Below, piece by piece: positions 34,179-42,631 of a stretch of DNA of 64,000 bases. Made by a program: the position numbers and the translations under genes. Each line of letters begins with the position of its first letter. Position 1 is the stretch's first letter. Source of the stretch: Methanoculleus methanifontis (GTDB lineage: Archaea > Halobacteriota > Methanomicrobia > Methanomicrobiales > Methanoculleaceae); the NCBI RefSeq assembly GCF_030464365.1, contig NZ_VCYI01000005.1:1-64000 (forward strand), given 5' to 3'. A model generated the notes under the pieces. It saw only the letters and a list, made by a program, of their open reading frames with translations. It ran no database searches and was not told the origin of the DNA.

Positions 34179-34465
34179 AGCGGCACGGCCTCCCGGCAGA
34201 CGCGATCCCTGATATACCAGTGCAGTCCTTTCTCGGTCACCACGTCGACATCACGGCCAAGCAGGTCTTGCAGATCCTGGGCGAGGGCAATGTGGTCAAG
34301 GAGGCTCCTTCCGGGCTCGAACTCGACGAGGAGGTCGAGGTCGCTTGCCGGGGTCTCCTCACCCCGGGCCACCGATCCAAAGACTCTGAGGGTGCGGGCA
34401 CCATGTCTGGCTGCGATCTCGAGGATCTCATCCCTTCTTTTGAGCAGTTCCGCATGCAGACTCAT
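34175..34465 (-). CDS. mntA: MntA-like nucleotidyltransferase antitoxin, pair 1
   Basis: The 96-aa minimal nucleotidyltransferase has the GSX10DXD motif (GSVARGEETPASDLD, about residues 30-44) and the later LLVEF strand. It is the probable antitoxin of the HepT protein encoded immediately downstream. A GGAGAGGG element precedes the ATG, and a TATA-like CTTATATC lies about 40 nt upstream. Confidence 0.88.
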   Translation of the reverse strand: MSLHAELLKRRDEILEIAARHGARTLRVFGSVARGEETPASDLDLLVEFEPGRSLLDHIALAQDLQDLLGRDVDVVTEKGLHWYIRDRVCREAVPL

Positions 34466-34603
34466 TCAAACCCTCTCCTGCATCGATCTTATGGAGCAGG
34501 GGATATAAGGATTTTCCCGGGTGGATTATTTTTCATCCAATGTTTCACGTAGCACCCCATCAGCTCACGCGGCTGGTGGCACCTCAAGTTCCGGACGTTC
34601 CGT

Positions 34604-34632
34604 CCTTCGCGTTTTTCGCGGCTTCGCGTGAG
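34604..34632 (+). repeat. dispersed TTCGCG-rich repeat, copy 2
   Basis: This copy is CCTTCGCGTTTTTCGCG followed by GCTTCGCGTGAG, with two differences from 17615-17643. The rest of the spacer 34466-34911 shows no credible gene. Confidence 0.7.
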
Positions 34633-34911
34633 GTGGCGCTCTGCACGGATCCACACAGATACGGTGAAATGCCCATCAGGCAGCGAGGGGAGTATGCTGA
34701 TCCTCAGCCCCATCATTCATCCGGATGAGTTAGCTCCCGCAAATCCTGACCGGAAGGCGGCAAAACACAGGTTAAGCCCATGACAATCGGGTCTCTCTTC
34801 GGTGCTTTTCAGGGTGAAGCCCGGGGGATTCAAAAGGACCTTGGGCCCAGGACGAACAGCCTGACATCCTGTCCCATACCCGAAATGACGCTCAATAAAA
34901 CCGACTTGAAT

Positions 34912-34918
34912 AAAAAAA
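34912..34918 (-). terminator. T7 run after the S-layer gene
   Basis: The minus strand carries T7 about 16 nt after the S-layer stop codon, with TATTC and more T-rich sequence following. This is a typical archaeal U-run terminator. Confidence 0.55.
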
Positions 34919-34934
34919 TAGGGTTAGTTAGGGA

Positions 34935-37298
34935 TTAGTCGCGACGCAGGACCAGGAAGGCAACCGCACCAAGGCCGGCAAGAGCAAGGAGTGCTCCGAA
35001 TCCGGGGGACTGGGTGGTGGGGGTAGCTTCGGTGGTCTCGGTCTCGGTCGGGGTCTCCTCAGGCGTCTCAGTCTCGACCGGGGTGGTGGGCTGAGTCGTC
35101 GGGACTTCCTCGACTACGTTGAAGTTCGCGGTCGCGGTCATGTCGGCGTCGATGGACTCGACACGGACGATGTACTGGTCGGGCTTGAAGGAGGTTCCAT
35201 CGACCTCGAACGACCAGGTGTTCACACCGTCGCCCTCCTGGACTTCCGCGGTGCCGGCAACGCTCGCGAAGCCGGAGGCTTCGGTCTTGCTGGTGGGCTG
35301 GAATGCCGCGGAGGTGACCTCGATGTTCAGATCGTTGCCGACGGCGAGGTTGGTCGTGCCGGAGATCGTGAACGTGCTGCCCGCAGCCTTGTCACCGATC
35401 GCGTCGATGAAGATCTGGGCTTCCTCGATCACGAAGGTGAGCTTCACGTAGGTGTCGTCGACATACGGGGAGTCAAGGGCGTCGATCAGCGCGTTGGCTG
35501 CTTCGGATGCCTGCAGACCCACGAGGTTTGCGACGAAGACGTCGGGATTACCGTCGGCGCCAAGTCTGTAGATGCTGTCGCCACGAGCCACAACGCCAAA
35601 TCCACCACTCATCGGGTGCTGGACGACGACGAAGTACTGGCCGGAAGCGAGGTTGTCGGTGATAAGGCTGTCATCCTCAAAGGTGCCGTCAGTCTCAACG
35701 TTAGCGTTGATGACTTCCAGCCGCCCAAAGTCTCCGTAGTAGTTCCTTCCAAAGACCCAGATCTTCACTCCATCGTCCGGGTTGCCCTGTGCAGTTCCGG
35801 TGATCACCAGGTCGTCGCCTCTGGCGACGGTGGCGCCACTCGTGGTCGCGGTGATGAACCCGGAGCGGAGCTGGATCGAGGTCGAGGCGTACTTGACGCC
35901 AGAGAGGTCGTTCCTGCCCTGTGGGGCTGCAGCAGCGTAGACTGTGTAGCCACCTGCATCAGGGAACCGGTTGAGCATAGCGGTGTTCCACTCATATGAC
36001 CAGGTGTCGTCACCTTCGACCTCTACATCGGTGAAGTTGTCCTCCTGACCGCTGGTAACAGGGTTCAGGGTCTCAAGACCAACACCGTTGCCGTGAAGGT
36101 TCGGGCCGGTCATGAAGAGGTAGACAGTATCGTTGTCAGTGCTGGTACCGGAGAATGTGATCTCCTCGCCGATGTAGTAGACACCGGTGCCGGACGAGGT
36201 GATGGTGACCGCACCTTCCTCGACTCTCACTCTGACGCTTTCAGTCCTGACGGTGGTATCGGGGATTGCAGTGCCATTCTTGTCGACGGGTCCCCTGACT
36301 TCGATGGTGTAGGTCCGGGCATCGGTCGTAGCGCTGGTGTTGAGCGCTATGGTCCGGGTGCCGCCCGCAGTGGTCTTAACGATCGCTGCAGTCCCGTTAT
36401 TCACCAGATCGACTACACCAACCTGGTTAGGCGCGATCATCGGCCGGTTGTCAACGTTGGTTGTAACGTTCACCCAGTAGTGCGTCTCCGACTCACCGGT
36501 GATGGTCACGGCGAAATCGCTGTTGCGGACGACGTTGTCCTTGTTGGACGTGATGGCGACTGCTCCCGAGACTACATTAAAGGTCACGGCGTTGCTATCC
36601 GTCAGGTCAGCAGATCCGCTGGGCCAGACCGCACGGGCGGTGTAGGTACCAAGCGGGAGACCCGTCAGGTTGATAGGGTTTGTCTGCTTCCACTGGTTGG
36701 TGCTGAGGGGCAGGCGAAGGGGCTGGCCACCGAGGTTCGTCACCGTGCCGCCGCTGGGCGTGGTAACCCGAACCTCCATGACGGAGTAGTTGGCCGCATC
36801 AGCAGTGCCGTTTCCAAGGTCTCCAAGGTTGTGGTTAATCCGGAACCGGATCTTGGTCGCCCGGGTTACGTCCTGGCCGTCCACGGACGTGGTGCCACTC
36901 TTTCCGAGGAGAACGCGAAGGTCTGCCGAGGGGTCCTCGATGAGAACAGTTCCTGCGGCATTACCCGGGTTCCTGAAGTCGGTGATAGTGCTGTTGAAAG
37001 CATACCATGACGTTCCGGTCGCGGAGCCAACCGCCGTTGCGGTCAGGTCCAAATCGGTAATGTTGGTTACCCGGATAGTCCTCCCAACTGTTCCTGCAGT
37101 ATCACTAATGCTGCTATAGTATACCAGGGTTCCAGCAGTACCTGTAGAAGCATCAAATACCTCATTTAGATTGAGGTTATCTTCACCCACATAGATGACG
37201 TCACCATCATAAACATCCCGCTCTGCCGCAGCCGGTGCAATGACCAGCGCAGCCGCGAGGACCATGGCGATAACCATCAGTTTTGTCATACTCTTCAT
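34935..37298 (-). CDS. S-layer glycoprotein with PGF-CTERM anchor
   Basis: The 787-aa major surface protein has a signal peptide (LMVIAMVLAAALVIAPAAA). The long extracellular part is rich in Thr, Ser and N-glycosylation sequons. A Thr/Glu/Pro stalk (TPVETETPEETPTETETTE) and the tail SPGFGALLALAGLGAVAFLV-LRRD follow. That tail is the PGF-CTERM signal cut and lipid-linked by archaeosortase in related archaea. The start at 37298 has GGAGGT 5 nt upstream; the frame is open further upstream but lacks a signal peptide start there. The best TATA lies about 250 nt upstream, implying a long leader, as reported for other archaeal S-layer genes. Confidence 0.9.
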   Translation of the reverse strand: MKSMTKLMVIAMVLAAALVIAPAAAERDVYDGDVIYVGEDNLNLNEVFDASTGTAGTLVYYSSISDTAGTVGRTIRVTNITDLDLTATAVGSATGTSWYAFNSTITDFRNPGNAAGTVLIEDPSADLRVLLGKSGTTSVDGQDVTRATKIRFRINHNLGDLGNGTADAANYSVMEVRVTTPSGGTVTNLGGQPLRLPLSTNQWKQTNPINLTGLPLGTYTARAVWPSGSADLTDSNAVTFNVVSGAVAITSNKDNVVRNSDFAVTITGESETHYWVNVTTNVDNRPMIAPNQVGVVDLVNNGTAAIVKTTAGGTRTIALNTSATTDARTYTIEVRGPVDKNGTAIPDTTVRTESVRVRVEEGAVTITSSGTGVYYIGEEITFSGTSTDNDTVYLFMTGPNLHGNGVGLETLNPVTSGQEDNFTDVEVEGDDTWSYEWNTAMLNRFPDAGGYTVYAAAAPQGRNDLSGVKYASTSIQLRSGFITATTSGATVARGDDLVITGTAQGNPDDGVKIWVFGRNYYGDFGRLEVINANVETDGTFEDDSLITDNLASGQYFVVVQHPMSGGFGVVARGDSIYRLGADGNPDVFVANLVGLQASEAANALIDALDSPYVDDTYVKLTFVIEEAQIFIDAIGDKAAGSTFTISGTTNLAVGNDLNIEVTSAAFQPTSKTEASGFASVAGTAEVQEGDGVNTWSFEVDGTSFKPDQYIVRVESIDADMTATANFNVVEEVPTTQPTTPVETETPEETPTETETTEATPTTQSPGFGALLALAGLGAVAFLVLRRD

Positions 37299-37549
37299 AC
37301 TATACCTCCATTTGTGATGACATGAGGGAATGTGAACGCGAGGTACTCGACAGACGTCGAATACGGGTTCACCACGCTCTATACTCCGAATCACGGAATA
37401 TGTCACAATATTTGTGGAACACTTAATGTATCCTTTGTGGTCGACCGGGGATCCGGCGTCCCTGAAAGGCACCACAACGCGGGAAAACGCCCCGAATGCG
37501 CCAGGATCACGCTTCATTCCCGGATCATCGGGGTTCATAGGTATGCGAG

Positions 37550-37557
37550 GATAAAAA
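37550..37557 (-). promoter_or_regulatory. TATA-like element upstream of the S-layer gene
   Basis: TTTTTATC on the minus strand would start transcription near 37527 and give a leader of about 229 nt. A weaker candidate (AAATATTG, 37406-37413) inside a small palindrome would give an 85-nt leader. Confidence 0.35.
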
Positions 37558-37726
37558 TCTTACTCCGGGAAACAACGGGAACTCCCGGCCCCGATGGATC
37601 TCCCTCCCCCCGCCACCCGCGCTTACCCCCCATGGCGCCGCATCCGGCCGGCGCCGACCGGACAGGATCACCGCGGGTGCCCGGCACCCCGGCCGGCCGC
37701 ACCCGACGGCGGCACCACCGGAGCAC

Positions 37727-37755
37727 GTATATATGTGACCCTCCCCAGTGGGGAG
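37727..37755 (+). promoter_or_regulatory. thymidylate synthase promoter with palindrome
   Basis: GTATATAT (37727-37734) predicts a start near 37757. A perfect 15-nt palindrome, CTCCCCAGTGGGGAG (37741-37755), fills the space between TATA box and start site, where a bound repressor would block initiation. It could also be a hairpin terminator for upstream transcripts. Confidence 0.45.
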
Positions 37756-37787
37756 CCTTTTCTACCCCGGCCTGCAAACTACTCTCT

Positions 37788-38519
37788 ATGCGGATCATTC
37801 GGGCGCCTACGCTCGCACGGGCACACGAACTGGCGGTCAGGACCGTCCTCGAGAAAGGATGGGTGCTGGATACCGAGAACAACGAGGCGACGATCGAGTG
37901 CGAGGAGCTCGCGCTCGAGGTGGAGTCGCCGGAAAGCGTTCCCATGGCGAGCCCCGCCTCCCGGTTCCAGCAGCGGTTCCTGGACGTCTACGCCGACAAC
38001 CTCCTGCACGGCTCCGACGCGAAGTTCGAGTACGACTACCACCGCCGGCTCTTCGACTGGGGGGAACAACTCCGGGTCGCACCGGAGGGCGAGGACGTCC
38101 ACGTCGACCAGATCGACTACATCGCCCGGAAACTCGAGCAGGCCCCGAACTCCCGGCGGGCGGTCGCGATCACCTGGAACCCGGTCGTCGACGAGAACCT
38201 CGACGACTGCCCCTGCCTCCAGCTCGTCCAGTGCCTGCTGCGGGACGGGAAACTCCAGATGAAGGTCGTCTTCCGGAGCAACGACATCCTCTCCGCCGCC
38301 GGCTCCAACATGTACGCACTCGTCCGCCTCCAGAAGATGATCGCGGACCGGCTCGGCGTACCCTGCGGGCGCTACACGCATATCGCGCTCGTCCCCCATA
38401 TCTACTACCGCCGGGATATCAACGACATCGAGCCGTTTTGCAAATCAGGTACAGAGATCAGGCCGGTTGCCGAAGTCTGCCGGGCCTGCGGGAAGTGCCC
38501 GCGCTCGTCCGGGGCGTAA
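37788..38519 (+). CDS. thyA: thymidylate synthase, archaeal ThyA type
   Basis: The 243-aa enzyme makes dTMP from dUMP. Family motifs are SRRAVAITWNP (about 121-131), the active-site region DCPCLQLVQCLLRDGKLQMK (about 139-158), with the catalytic Cys in CPC, and FRSNDILSAAGSNMYAL (about 161-177). The C-terminus has a short cysteine cluster, CRACGKC. The frame is open far upstream but the ATG at 37788 fits the family start (RIIRAPTLARAHELA). No Shine-Dalgarno is seen; a TATA box lies 55 nt upstream. Confidence 0.88.
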   Translation: MRIIRAPTLARAHELAVRTVLEKGWVLDTENNEATIECEELALEVESPESVPMASPASRFQQRFLDVYADNLLHGSDAKFEYDYHRRLFDWGEQLRVAPEGEDVHVDQIDYIARKLEQAPNSRRAVAITWNPVVDENLDDCPCLQLVQCLLRDGKLQMKVVFRSNDILSAAGSNMYALVRLQKMIADRLGVPCGRYTHIALVPHIYYRRDINDIEPFCKSGTEIRPVAEVCRACGKCPRSSGA

Positions 38520-38571
38520 CCCCCGGCCGTCACTTTAATTAAGATTCAGAAACAACATTTTAGAGCCCAAT

Positions 38572-38644
38572 AGCCCGGTAGTGTAGAGGTCAATCATGCA
38601 AGGCTCTGGACCTTGCGACAGCAGTTCGAATCTGCTCCGGGCTA
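38572..38644 (+). tRNA. tRNA-Gln (CUG)
   Basis: The cloverleaf has acceptor AGCCCGG/CCGGGCT, anticodon stem CAAGG/CCTTG with loop CTCTGGA (anticodon CTG), and T arm AGCAG/CTGCT with loop TTCGAAT. The discriminator is A and CCA is not encoded. A TATA-like TTTAATTA is about 35 nt upstream and a T5 run follows at 38653. Confidence 0.94.
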
Positions 38645-38693
38645 CTCGAACCTTTTTCTCCGTCTCCAAACGGCATACACCGGAGGGTGGTAT

Positions 38694-39524
38694 ATGGTTG
38701 ATTACAACCTCGGCTGCACCGTGCGCCTCAACGACGAAAAGACCCTTGCCCTGCTCGCGGGGCTCTACGAAGACGGCGCAATCCGGCATATTCAGGTGCA
38801 GGCCGTCCCCCTGGCCCGGCAGTTCTTCCTCAAACGCCTCGACCGGATCGCCGCGACCGGCATCCCGGTCGTCGTCCACGCACCCCACCACGGCCACGGC
38901 GTCAACCCCTGCGCCCCCGCCGCCTATGACGATCGTCCGCCCGGCGAGATCGAGGAATATATAGAAGAGGCGATGCGGCAGACCCTTGAGGTCGCCGACA
39001 CCCTCGACGCAGAGACGATCGTCCTCCACGCCGGCCGGTACGAACCCGGAGGCCGCTTTGCCGCCGTGGAGACATTCGCCGACTTCCTCGACCGCAACGC
39101 CGATCCCCGCCTCACCCTCGAAAACCTCCCCGCCGTCTACGCCGGCTACCCTCTCCTCGGCAACACCGCCGAAGACCTCGCGGCGCTTGCAGGCAAAAAG
39201 ATCACCCGGTTCTGCCTCGACTTCCCCCACCTCGCCTGCACCGCAAACTACCGCCGCCTCTCGTTCGTGGATGAACTGGAACGGTTCGAAGACCTCAACG
39301 TGGCCCTCCACCACCTCTCAAACATCCGGCGGGGCTCGATCACCGACGAGCACCTCGCACTCGACCACCCCGACGGCGGCCTCGATCTCGCGGCGGTCTT
39401 TACCCGGCTCCGCCGGCACCCGAAAGTCCCGACGACGCTCGAGTACAAGGAGGACTCGGCGGACGTCTACGCCCGGCAGGTGAAGGTCTTTGCCGGGCTC
39501 TGGGAAGACCGTGCCGGGGAGTGA
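38694..39524 (+). CDS. xylose isomerase-like TIM-barrel / AP endonuclease 2 family protein
   Basis: The 276-aa protein has the metal-ligand pattern of the endonuclease IV / sugar isomerase superfamily. This includes VVVHAPHHGHG (about 62-72), IVLHAGRYEPGG, LTLENLPAVYAG (Glu near 143), RFCLDFPHLACT, LHHLSNIRRG and TTLEYKED. The true substrate is unknown; DNA repair, sugar isomerisation or a cofactor-remodelling phosphodiesterase are all possible. GGAGGG stands 6 nt before the ATG. It begins 49 nt after tRNA-Gln. Confidence 0.7.
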   Translation: MVDYNLGCTVRLNDEKTLALLAGLYEDGAIRHIQVQAVPLARQFFLKRLDRIAATGIPVVVHAPHHGHGVNPCAPAAYDDRPPGEIEEYIEEAMRQTLEVADTLDAETIVLHAGRYEPGGRFAAVETFADFLDRNADPRLTLENLPAVYAGYPLLGNTAEDLAALAGKKITRFCLDFPHLACTANYRRLSFVDELERFEDLNVALHHLSNIRRGSITDEHLALDHPDGGLDLAAVFTRLRRHPKVPTTLEYKEDSADVYARQVKVFAGLWEDRAGE

Positions 39525-39649
39525 ATCGCGTCCCTGCCGCATCGGGGTCACCCCGAGGATAACCGACACCGAACCGAATGATTGGTAGCCAGCAGTCGTG
39601 ATCTCACCGGGCCAGGGAAAGCAAAATCCCATATGCGGGGGCAATCCCA

Positions 39650-39922
39650 TTGAAGTATATAATGATCCTTGAGTATATCGACGCGGCACTCGAACGCGTC
39701 AACTACGAGATTATCGAGGACGATGAACCATATTACGGAGAGATCCCGGAACTTCCCGGGGTCTTTGCAACCGGCAGGACGCTGGAAGAGTGCAGGAGAA
39801 ACCTTGCCGGCGTCATCGACGAATGGTTGATCTTACGGCTCCGGCGCGGCCTCCCGATACCTCCGATCGCCGGCCGCACAGTGGGAGAGATCGTCAGGGT
39901 TGATACGGGTGCCGGAGCATAG
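39650..39922 (+). CDS. hicB: HicB family antitoxin
   Basis: The 90-aa protein has the partial RNase-H fold of HicB, with YYGEIPELPGVFATGRTLEE (about 28-47) as the diagnostic stretch and a hydrophobic helix ending VIDEWLILRLRRGLPIP. A TTG start at 39650 fits family length; an ATG at 39662 is the alternative. The hicA-like gene that follows is frameshifted, so this antitoxin may have no active toxin. Confidence 0.8.
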   Translation: MKYIMILEYIDAALERVNYEIIEDDEPYYGEIPELPGVFATGRTLEECRRNLAGVIDEWLILRLRRGLPIPPIAGRTVGEIVRVDTGAGA

Positions 39923-40135
39923 GATCAGACCCGTCTCATGGAACCAGCTTGTGAAGAATCTTCAGACCCTGGGATTCGAGGGGCCGTGCCGGGGAGGCAG
40001 ACACCCTTTCATGGTGAAAGGAGATCTTGTTCTAACCATCCCAAACCAGGTCAGAGATCAGCGTCGACCTGCTCGTGCGCATCCTCCGGCAGGCGGGCAT
40101 ATCCCGTGAGGAATGGAGCCGGCTCACCAGGTAGC
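39909..40135 (+). pseudogene. hicA: frameshifted hicA toxin
   Basis: The first part, RIRPVSWNQLVKNLQTLGF through GGRHPFMVKGDLVLTIPNQ, is a HicA double-stranded-RNA-binding-like domain with the catalytic-type His in GGRHPF. Near 40050 the frame breaks. The rest of the family sequence (EISVDLLVRILRQAGISREE then WSRLTR and a TAG) continues in the +1 frame. A loss of about 5 nt would explain it. The toxin is probably inactive unless sequencing error or frameshifting restores it. It overlaps the hicB stop by 14 nt. Confidence 0.8.
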
Positions 40136-40330
40136 GATCTATGTCACCTTTTTTGTGGTTGTGAGACTGAACGACCGTCCGGGGACCCCGGATGGCGATA
40201 TTGACTATATGGGGAAATGGGACAGACGACCAGCCCGATCCAGCCCCTCATCGCGGGAAACGTTAATGTGAGAGCGATCCCCATCTAGAACCTACAGAAC
40301 TTCCGGGCGCGCCCCGGGGGGTGAGAGCGA

Positions 40331-40717
40331 GTGAATCATTTTGTCCGGCACGCACTTGAGCGGCTCAAGACCGTCGAGGGTTTCGAGAAGGTCCGCTTCA
40401 TCATCCTCTACGGCTCCGTTGCCGAAGGGCGGGCGAGAGAGGGTTCCGACATCGACCTCTGCATCTATTACGACGCCGGCCGCGAGGAGGCAGCCCGGTT
40501 CCGCTTTGCAGCGCTCTCCGAACTCGCCGACGACCGCTACGACATCCAGATCTTCTCCCACCTGCCGCTCTATGTCCGGACGGAAGTCCTCCGCGGAAAG
40601 GTAGTCTACTGTCCCGACGAGCGGTTCCTCTACGATGTCGCGTACCGGACGATCCGGGAATTCGACGATTTCAAGCACCGGTTGTACGACTACATCGGCA
40701 AGGAGGCGATGGTGTGA
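40331..40717 (+). CDS. mntA: MntA-like nucleotidyltransferase antitoxin, pair 2
   Basis: The 128-aa protein has the GSX10DXD motif (GSVAEGRAREGSDID, about residues 28-42) followed by LCIYYD. It is longer than the pair-1 antitoxin and only distantly similar. The GTG start has GGTGA 6 nt upstream. It overlaps the next gene by 4 nt (GTGA). Confidence 0.87.
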   Translation: MNHFVRHALERLKTVEGFEKVRFIILYGSVAEGRAREGSDIDLCIYYDAGREEAARFRFAALSELADDRYDIQIFSHLPLYVRTEVLRGKVVYCPDERFLYDVAYRTIREFDDFKHRLYDYIGKEAMV

Positions 40718-41151
40718 CGCGCAAGGTCCGGGATACGGCAATCCGTATCAAACTCCAGGAGATGACCGAGAGCGTCGATATGGTCAAAAAGCACCTCCCC
40801 GATTCAGCCGATTCGTTCAGGCAGCTCGGCATCGTAAAAGACGGCATATACAAACGCGCCGAGTACGCCATCGAGAACGTCTTCGACATATGCGCAATCC
40901 TGAACGCCGACCTCCACCTTGGCGTCCCCGGCACCGATGAGAACATCCTCGATAACCTCGTGCAGCATGGGGTGCTCACCCCCGCGACGCGGCAGAACGC
41001 AAAAGCGATGAAAGGGTTTCGAAACATTGTCGTGCACCGCTACGGGGCAATCGACGATGCCCTTGCCTTCTCAATCCTGGGGGAGCATATCGGCGACTTT
41101 GCTCTCTTCAGGCAGGAGGTTGAACATTTTCTGCAGTCGGTGAACGAGTGA
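40714..41151 (+). CDS. hepT: HepT-like (DUF86) toxin, pair 2
   Basis: The 145-aa helical protein carries the RX4HXY motif as RNIVVHRY (about residues 108-115), preceded by AKAMKGF, which is typical of the HepT branch. It starts at a GTG within the antitoxin stop region. Toxin second and antitoxin first is the usual order of MntA/HepT modules; it is the same in pair 1. Confidence 0.87.
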   Translation: MTRKVRDTAIRIKLQEMTESVDMVKKHLPDSADSFRQLGIVKDGIYKRAEYAIENVFDICAILNADLHLGVPGTDENILDNLVQHGVLTPATRQNAKAMKGFRNIVVHRYGAIDDALAFSILGEHIGDFALFRQEVEHFLQSVNE

Positions 41152-41259
41152 AAGGAACCATACGGCTCTCTTCCAGACCCGGCCATACCGTAGACTCCCG
41201 GCACGATCAGCCATCGCTCTGGACGCCCATGAGCCTATCACGACCGGCTGAAGGGGCGC

Positions 41260-41994
41260 TCATGCCAGAAGCGCCGCGATGATCCCGGTCAGGAAGATCC
41301 CGTCGAACGTCCCCGCCCCGCCGATACTCGCCGTCGGCGCCCCCAGTTCCGCGATATGGTGGAGGTTTAAGAGGTCCGCACCGATCAGGGTGCCGAGCGT
41401 CCCGCTCACGTAGGCGATGATCACCGCCGCGGCCGGGACGCCGCCCGCAAAGAGCGAGAGGATCAGCGCCGCAAAGAGCGCCGCGAGCGGCGGGATGAAG
41501 AACGGCGTCGCGATCCCGAGCCCCGGCACCGGGCGGGCGACGAGTTTCGTTACAACGGTCACGACCGCGACCCCGGCGAGCGCAAGGGCGAAGAGGTGGT
41601 AGCCGTTGCTGATCACGACCGACTCGTAGAGCAGGTAGAGCGATATCGCCACCGGGATGAGGGCGCCGCCGACGTTGATCGCGAGGACCGTCCGCTGCGC
41701 CTGCTGCGGGATGCGGTAGAGCCGCCCGTACATCACGGCGTAGCGGTCGTAGGCCGGCACTCCCGGCCGGCCCTCAAGCGTCCTCACCGGGATGTTGATG
41801 AAACTCCCGATCAGCGTCAGGAAGAGAATGAAGAGCGCCTGCCACCAGGAGAACCCGAGCCGCGTGAACGTCGCCCCGATTGCCGTCAGAAAAAGGATCG
41901 GAAAGACGATGACTGCGAGGAGAAAGAGAGCAAGCAGTCCGAAGAAGAAAAGAAGCATCAGCGGGGAGAAGGGGTTGAAGACGACCCGGTCCAT
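41260..41994 (-). CDS. DUF1614 family membrane protein
   Basis: The 244-aa protein has about six to seven membrane segments and the conserved DUF1614 features GSFINIPVRT (about 62-71) and GGAGTFDGIFLTG near the C-terminus. The biochemical role of the family is unknown. A TATA element is 26 nt before the ATG, inside the 3' end of flpA, so the gene has its own leaderless transcript. Confidence 0.8.
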   Translation of the reverse strand: MDRVVFNPFSPLMLLFFFGLLALFLLAVIVFPILFLTAIGATFTRLGFSWWQALFILFLTLIGSFINIPVRTLEGRPGVPAYDRYAVMYGRLYRIPQQAQRTVLAINVGGALIPVAISLYLLYESVVISNGYHLFALALAGVAVVTVVTKLVARPVPGLGIATPFFIPPLAALFAALILSLFAGGVPAAAVIIAYVSGTLGTLIGADLLNLHHIAELGAPTASIGGAGTFDGIFLTGIIAALLA

Positions 41995-42017
41995 ATGAAG
42001 GAGTCGCCCTCCCCTCT

Positions 42018-42027
42018 AATATATACT
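42018..42027 (-). promoter_or_regulatory. TATA box of the DUF1614 gene
   Basis: GTATATATTA on the minus strand is centred about 26 nt upstream of the ATG at 41994 and touches the stop codon of flpA. Confidence 0.5.
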
Positions 42028-42631
42028 ACTCACGGAGGGTGCAGACGATCGCGGCGTGGTCGTGGTGGTAGGGGTCGAGCCACCGGACGTCCACGACATC
42101 GAGATAGCGCTCAAGCCCGGCCCGCGCCCCGGCGAGCACCTCAGCCGGATCCCGCCGGACGTCCACGCTCCGGGTCTTGAGCATCAGGATGAGGTGGCCT
42201 CCCGGTTTGAGGAAGGGGAGGTTCCGCTCCGCGATCTCGACCTGGTTGGGCTGCGCCACGTCCTGGTAGAGGAGGTCCACCGCCTCCATGAACGGCGCAT
42301 ACTCCTCCGGGCGGCTCGCGTCGGCCATGATCGGGACGATGTTTCGCCTCCGGCGGGCCACCTCGAGGAGGTCCTGCATCGGCCGGGGTGCAAACTCCAC
42401 CGCGTAGACGGTCTCGACGTAGTCGGCGACGTGCGAGACCGTGGTTCCGTTCGCCGCACCGAGATAGAGCACCCGCATCTCGGGCGTGAGTTCTACCCCG
42501 CCGCCGAGGGTGTAGAGCGCCGCAAGCTTGCTCCGGTAGGGGTCCCAGACCCGGTAACCCTCAAGTGTCCGCTCCCCGTAGACCCCCCCCTCGCCGGCCG
42601 AGACCAGCACGTTCCCAAGCCACTTCATCAT
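42026..42631 (-). CDS. flpA: fibrillarin-like rRNA/tRNA 2'-O-methyltransferase
   Basis: The 201-aa enzyme is the methyltransferase of the archaeal box C/D RNP and uses S-adenosylmethionine. The SAM-binding motif VLYLGAANGTTVSHVADYV (about 54-72) and the fibrillarin regions VYAVEFAPRP and DVAQPNQ are present. It overlaps nop5 by 4 nt, matching the usual nop5-flpA operon. Two adjacent ATG codons (42631, 42628) are possible starts. Confidence 0.96.
   Translation of the reverse strand: MMKWLGNVLVSAGEGGVYGERTLEGYRVWDPYRSKLAALYTLGGGVELTPEMRVLYLGAANGTTVSHVADYVETVYAVEFAPRPMQDLLEVARRRRNIVPIMADASRPEEYAPFMEAVDLLYQDVAQPNQVEIAERNLPFLKPGGHLILMLKTRSVDVRRDPAEVLAGARAGLERYLDVVDVRWLDPYHHDHAAIVCTLRE

Noticed and set aside
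37332-37787. N-terminal extension of thymidylate synthase
   Set aside because: The extra 150 codons precede the TATA box and are Pro/Arg-rich shadow sequence.
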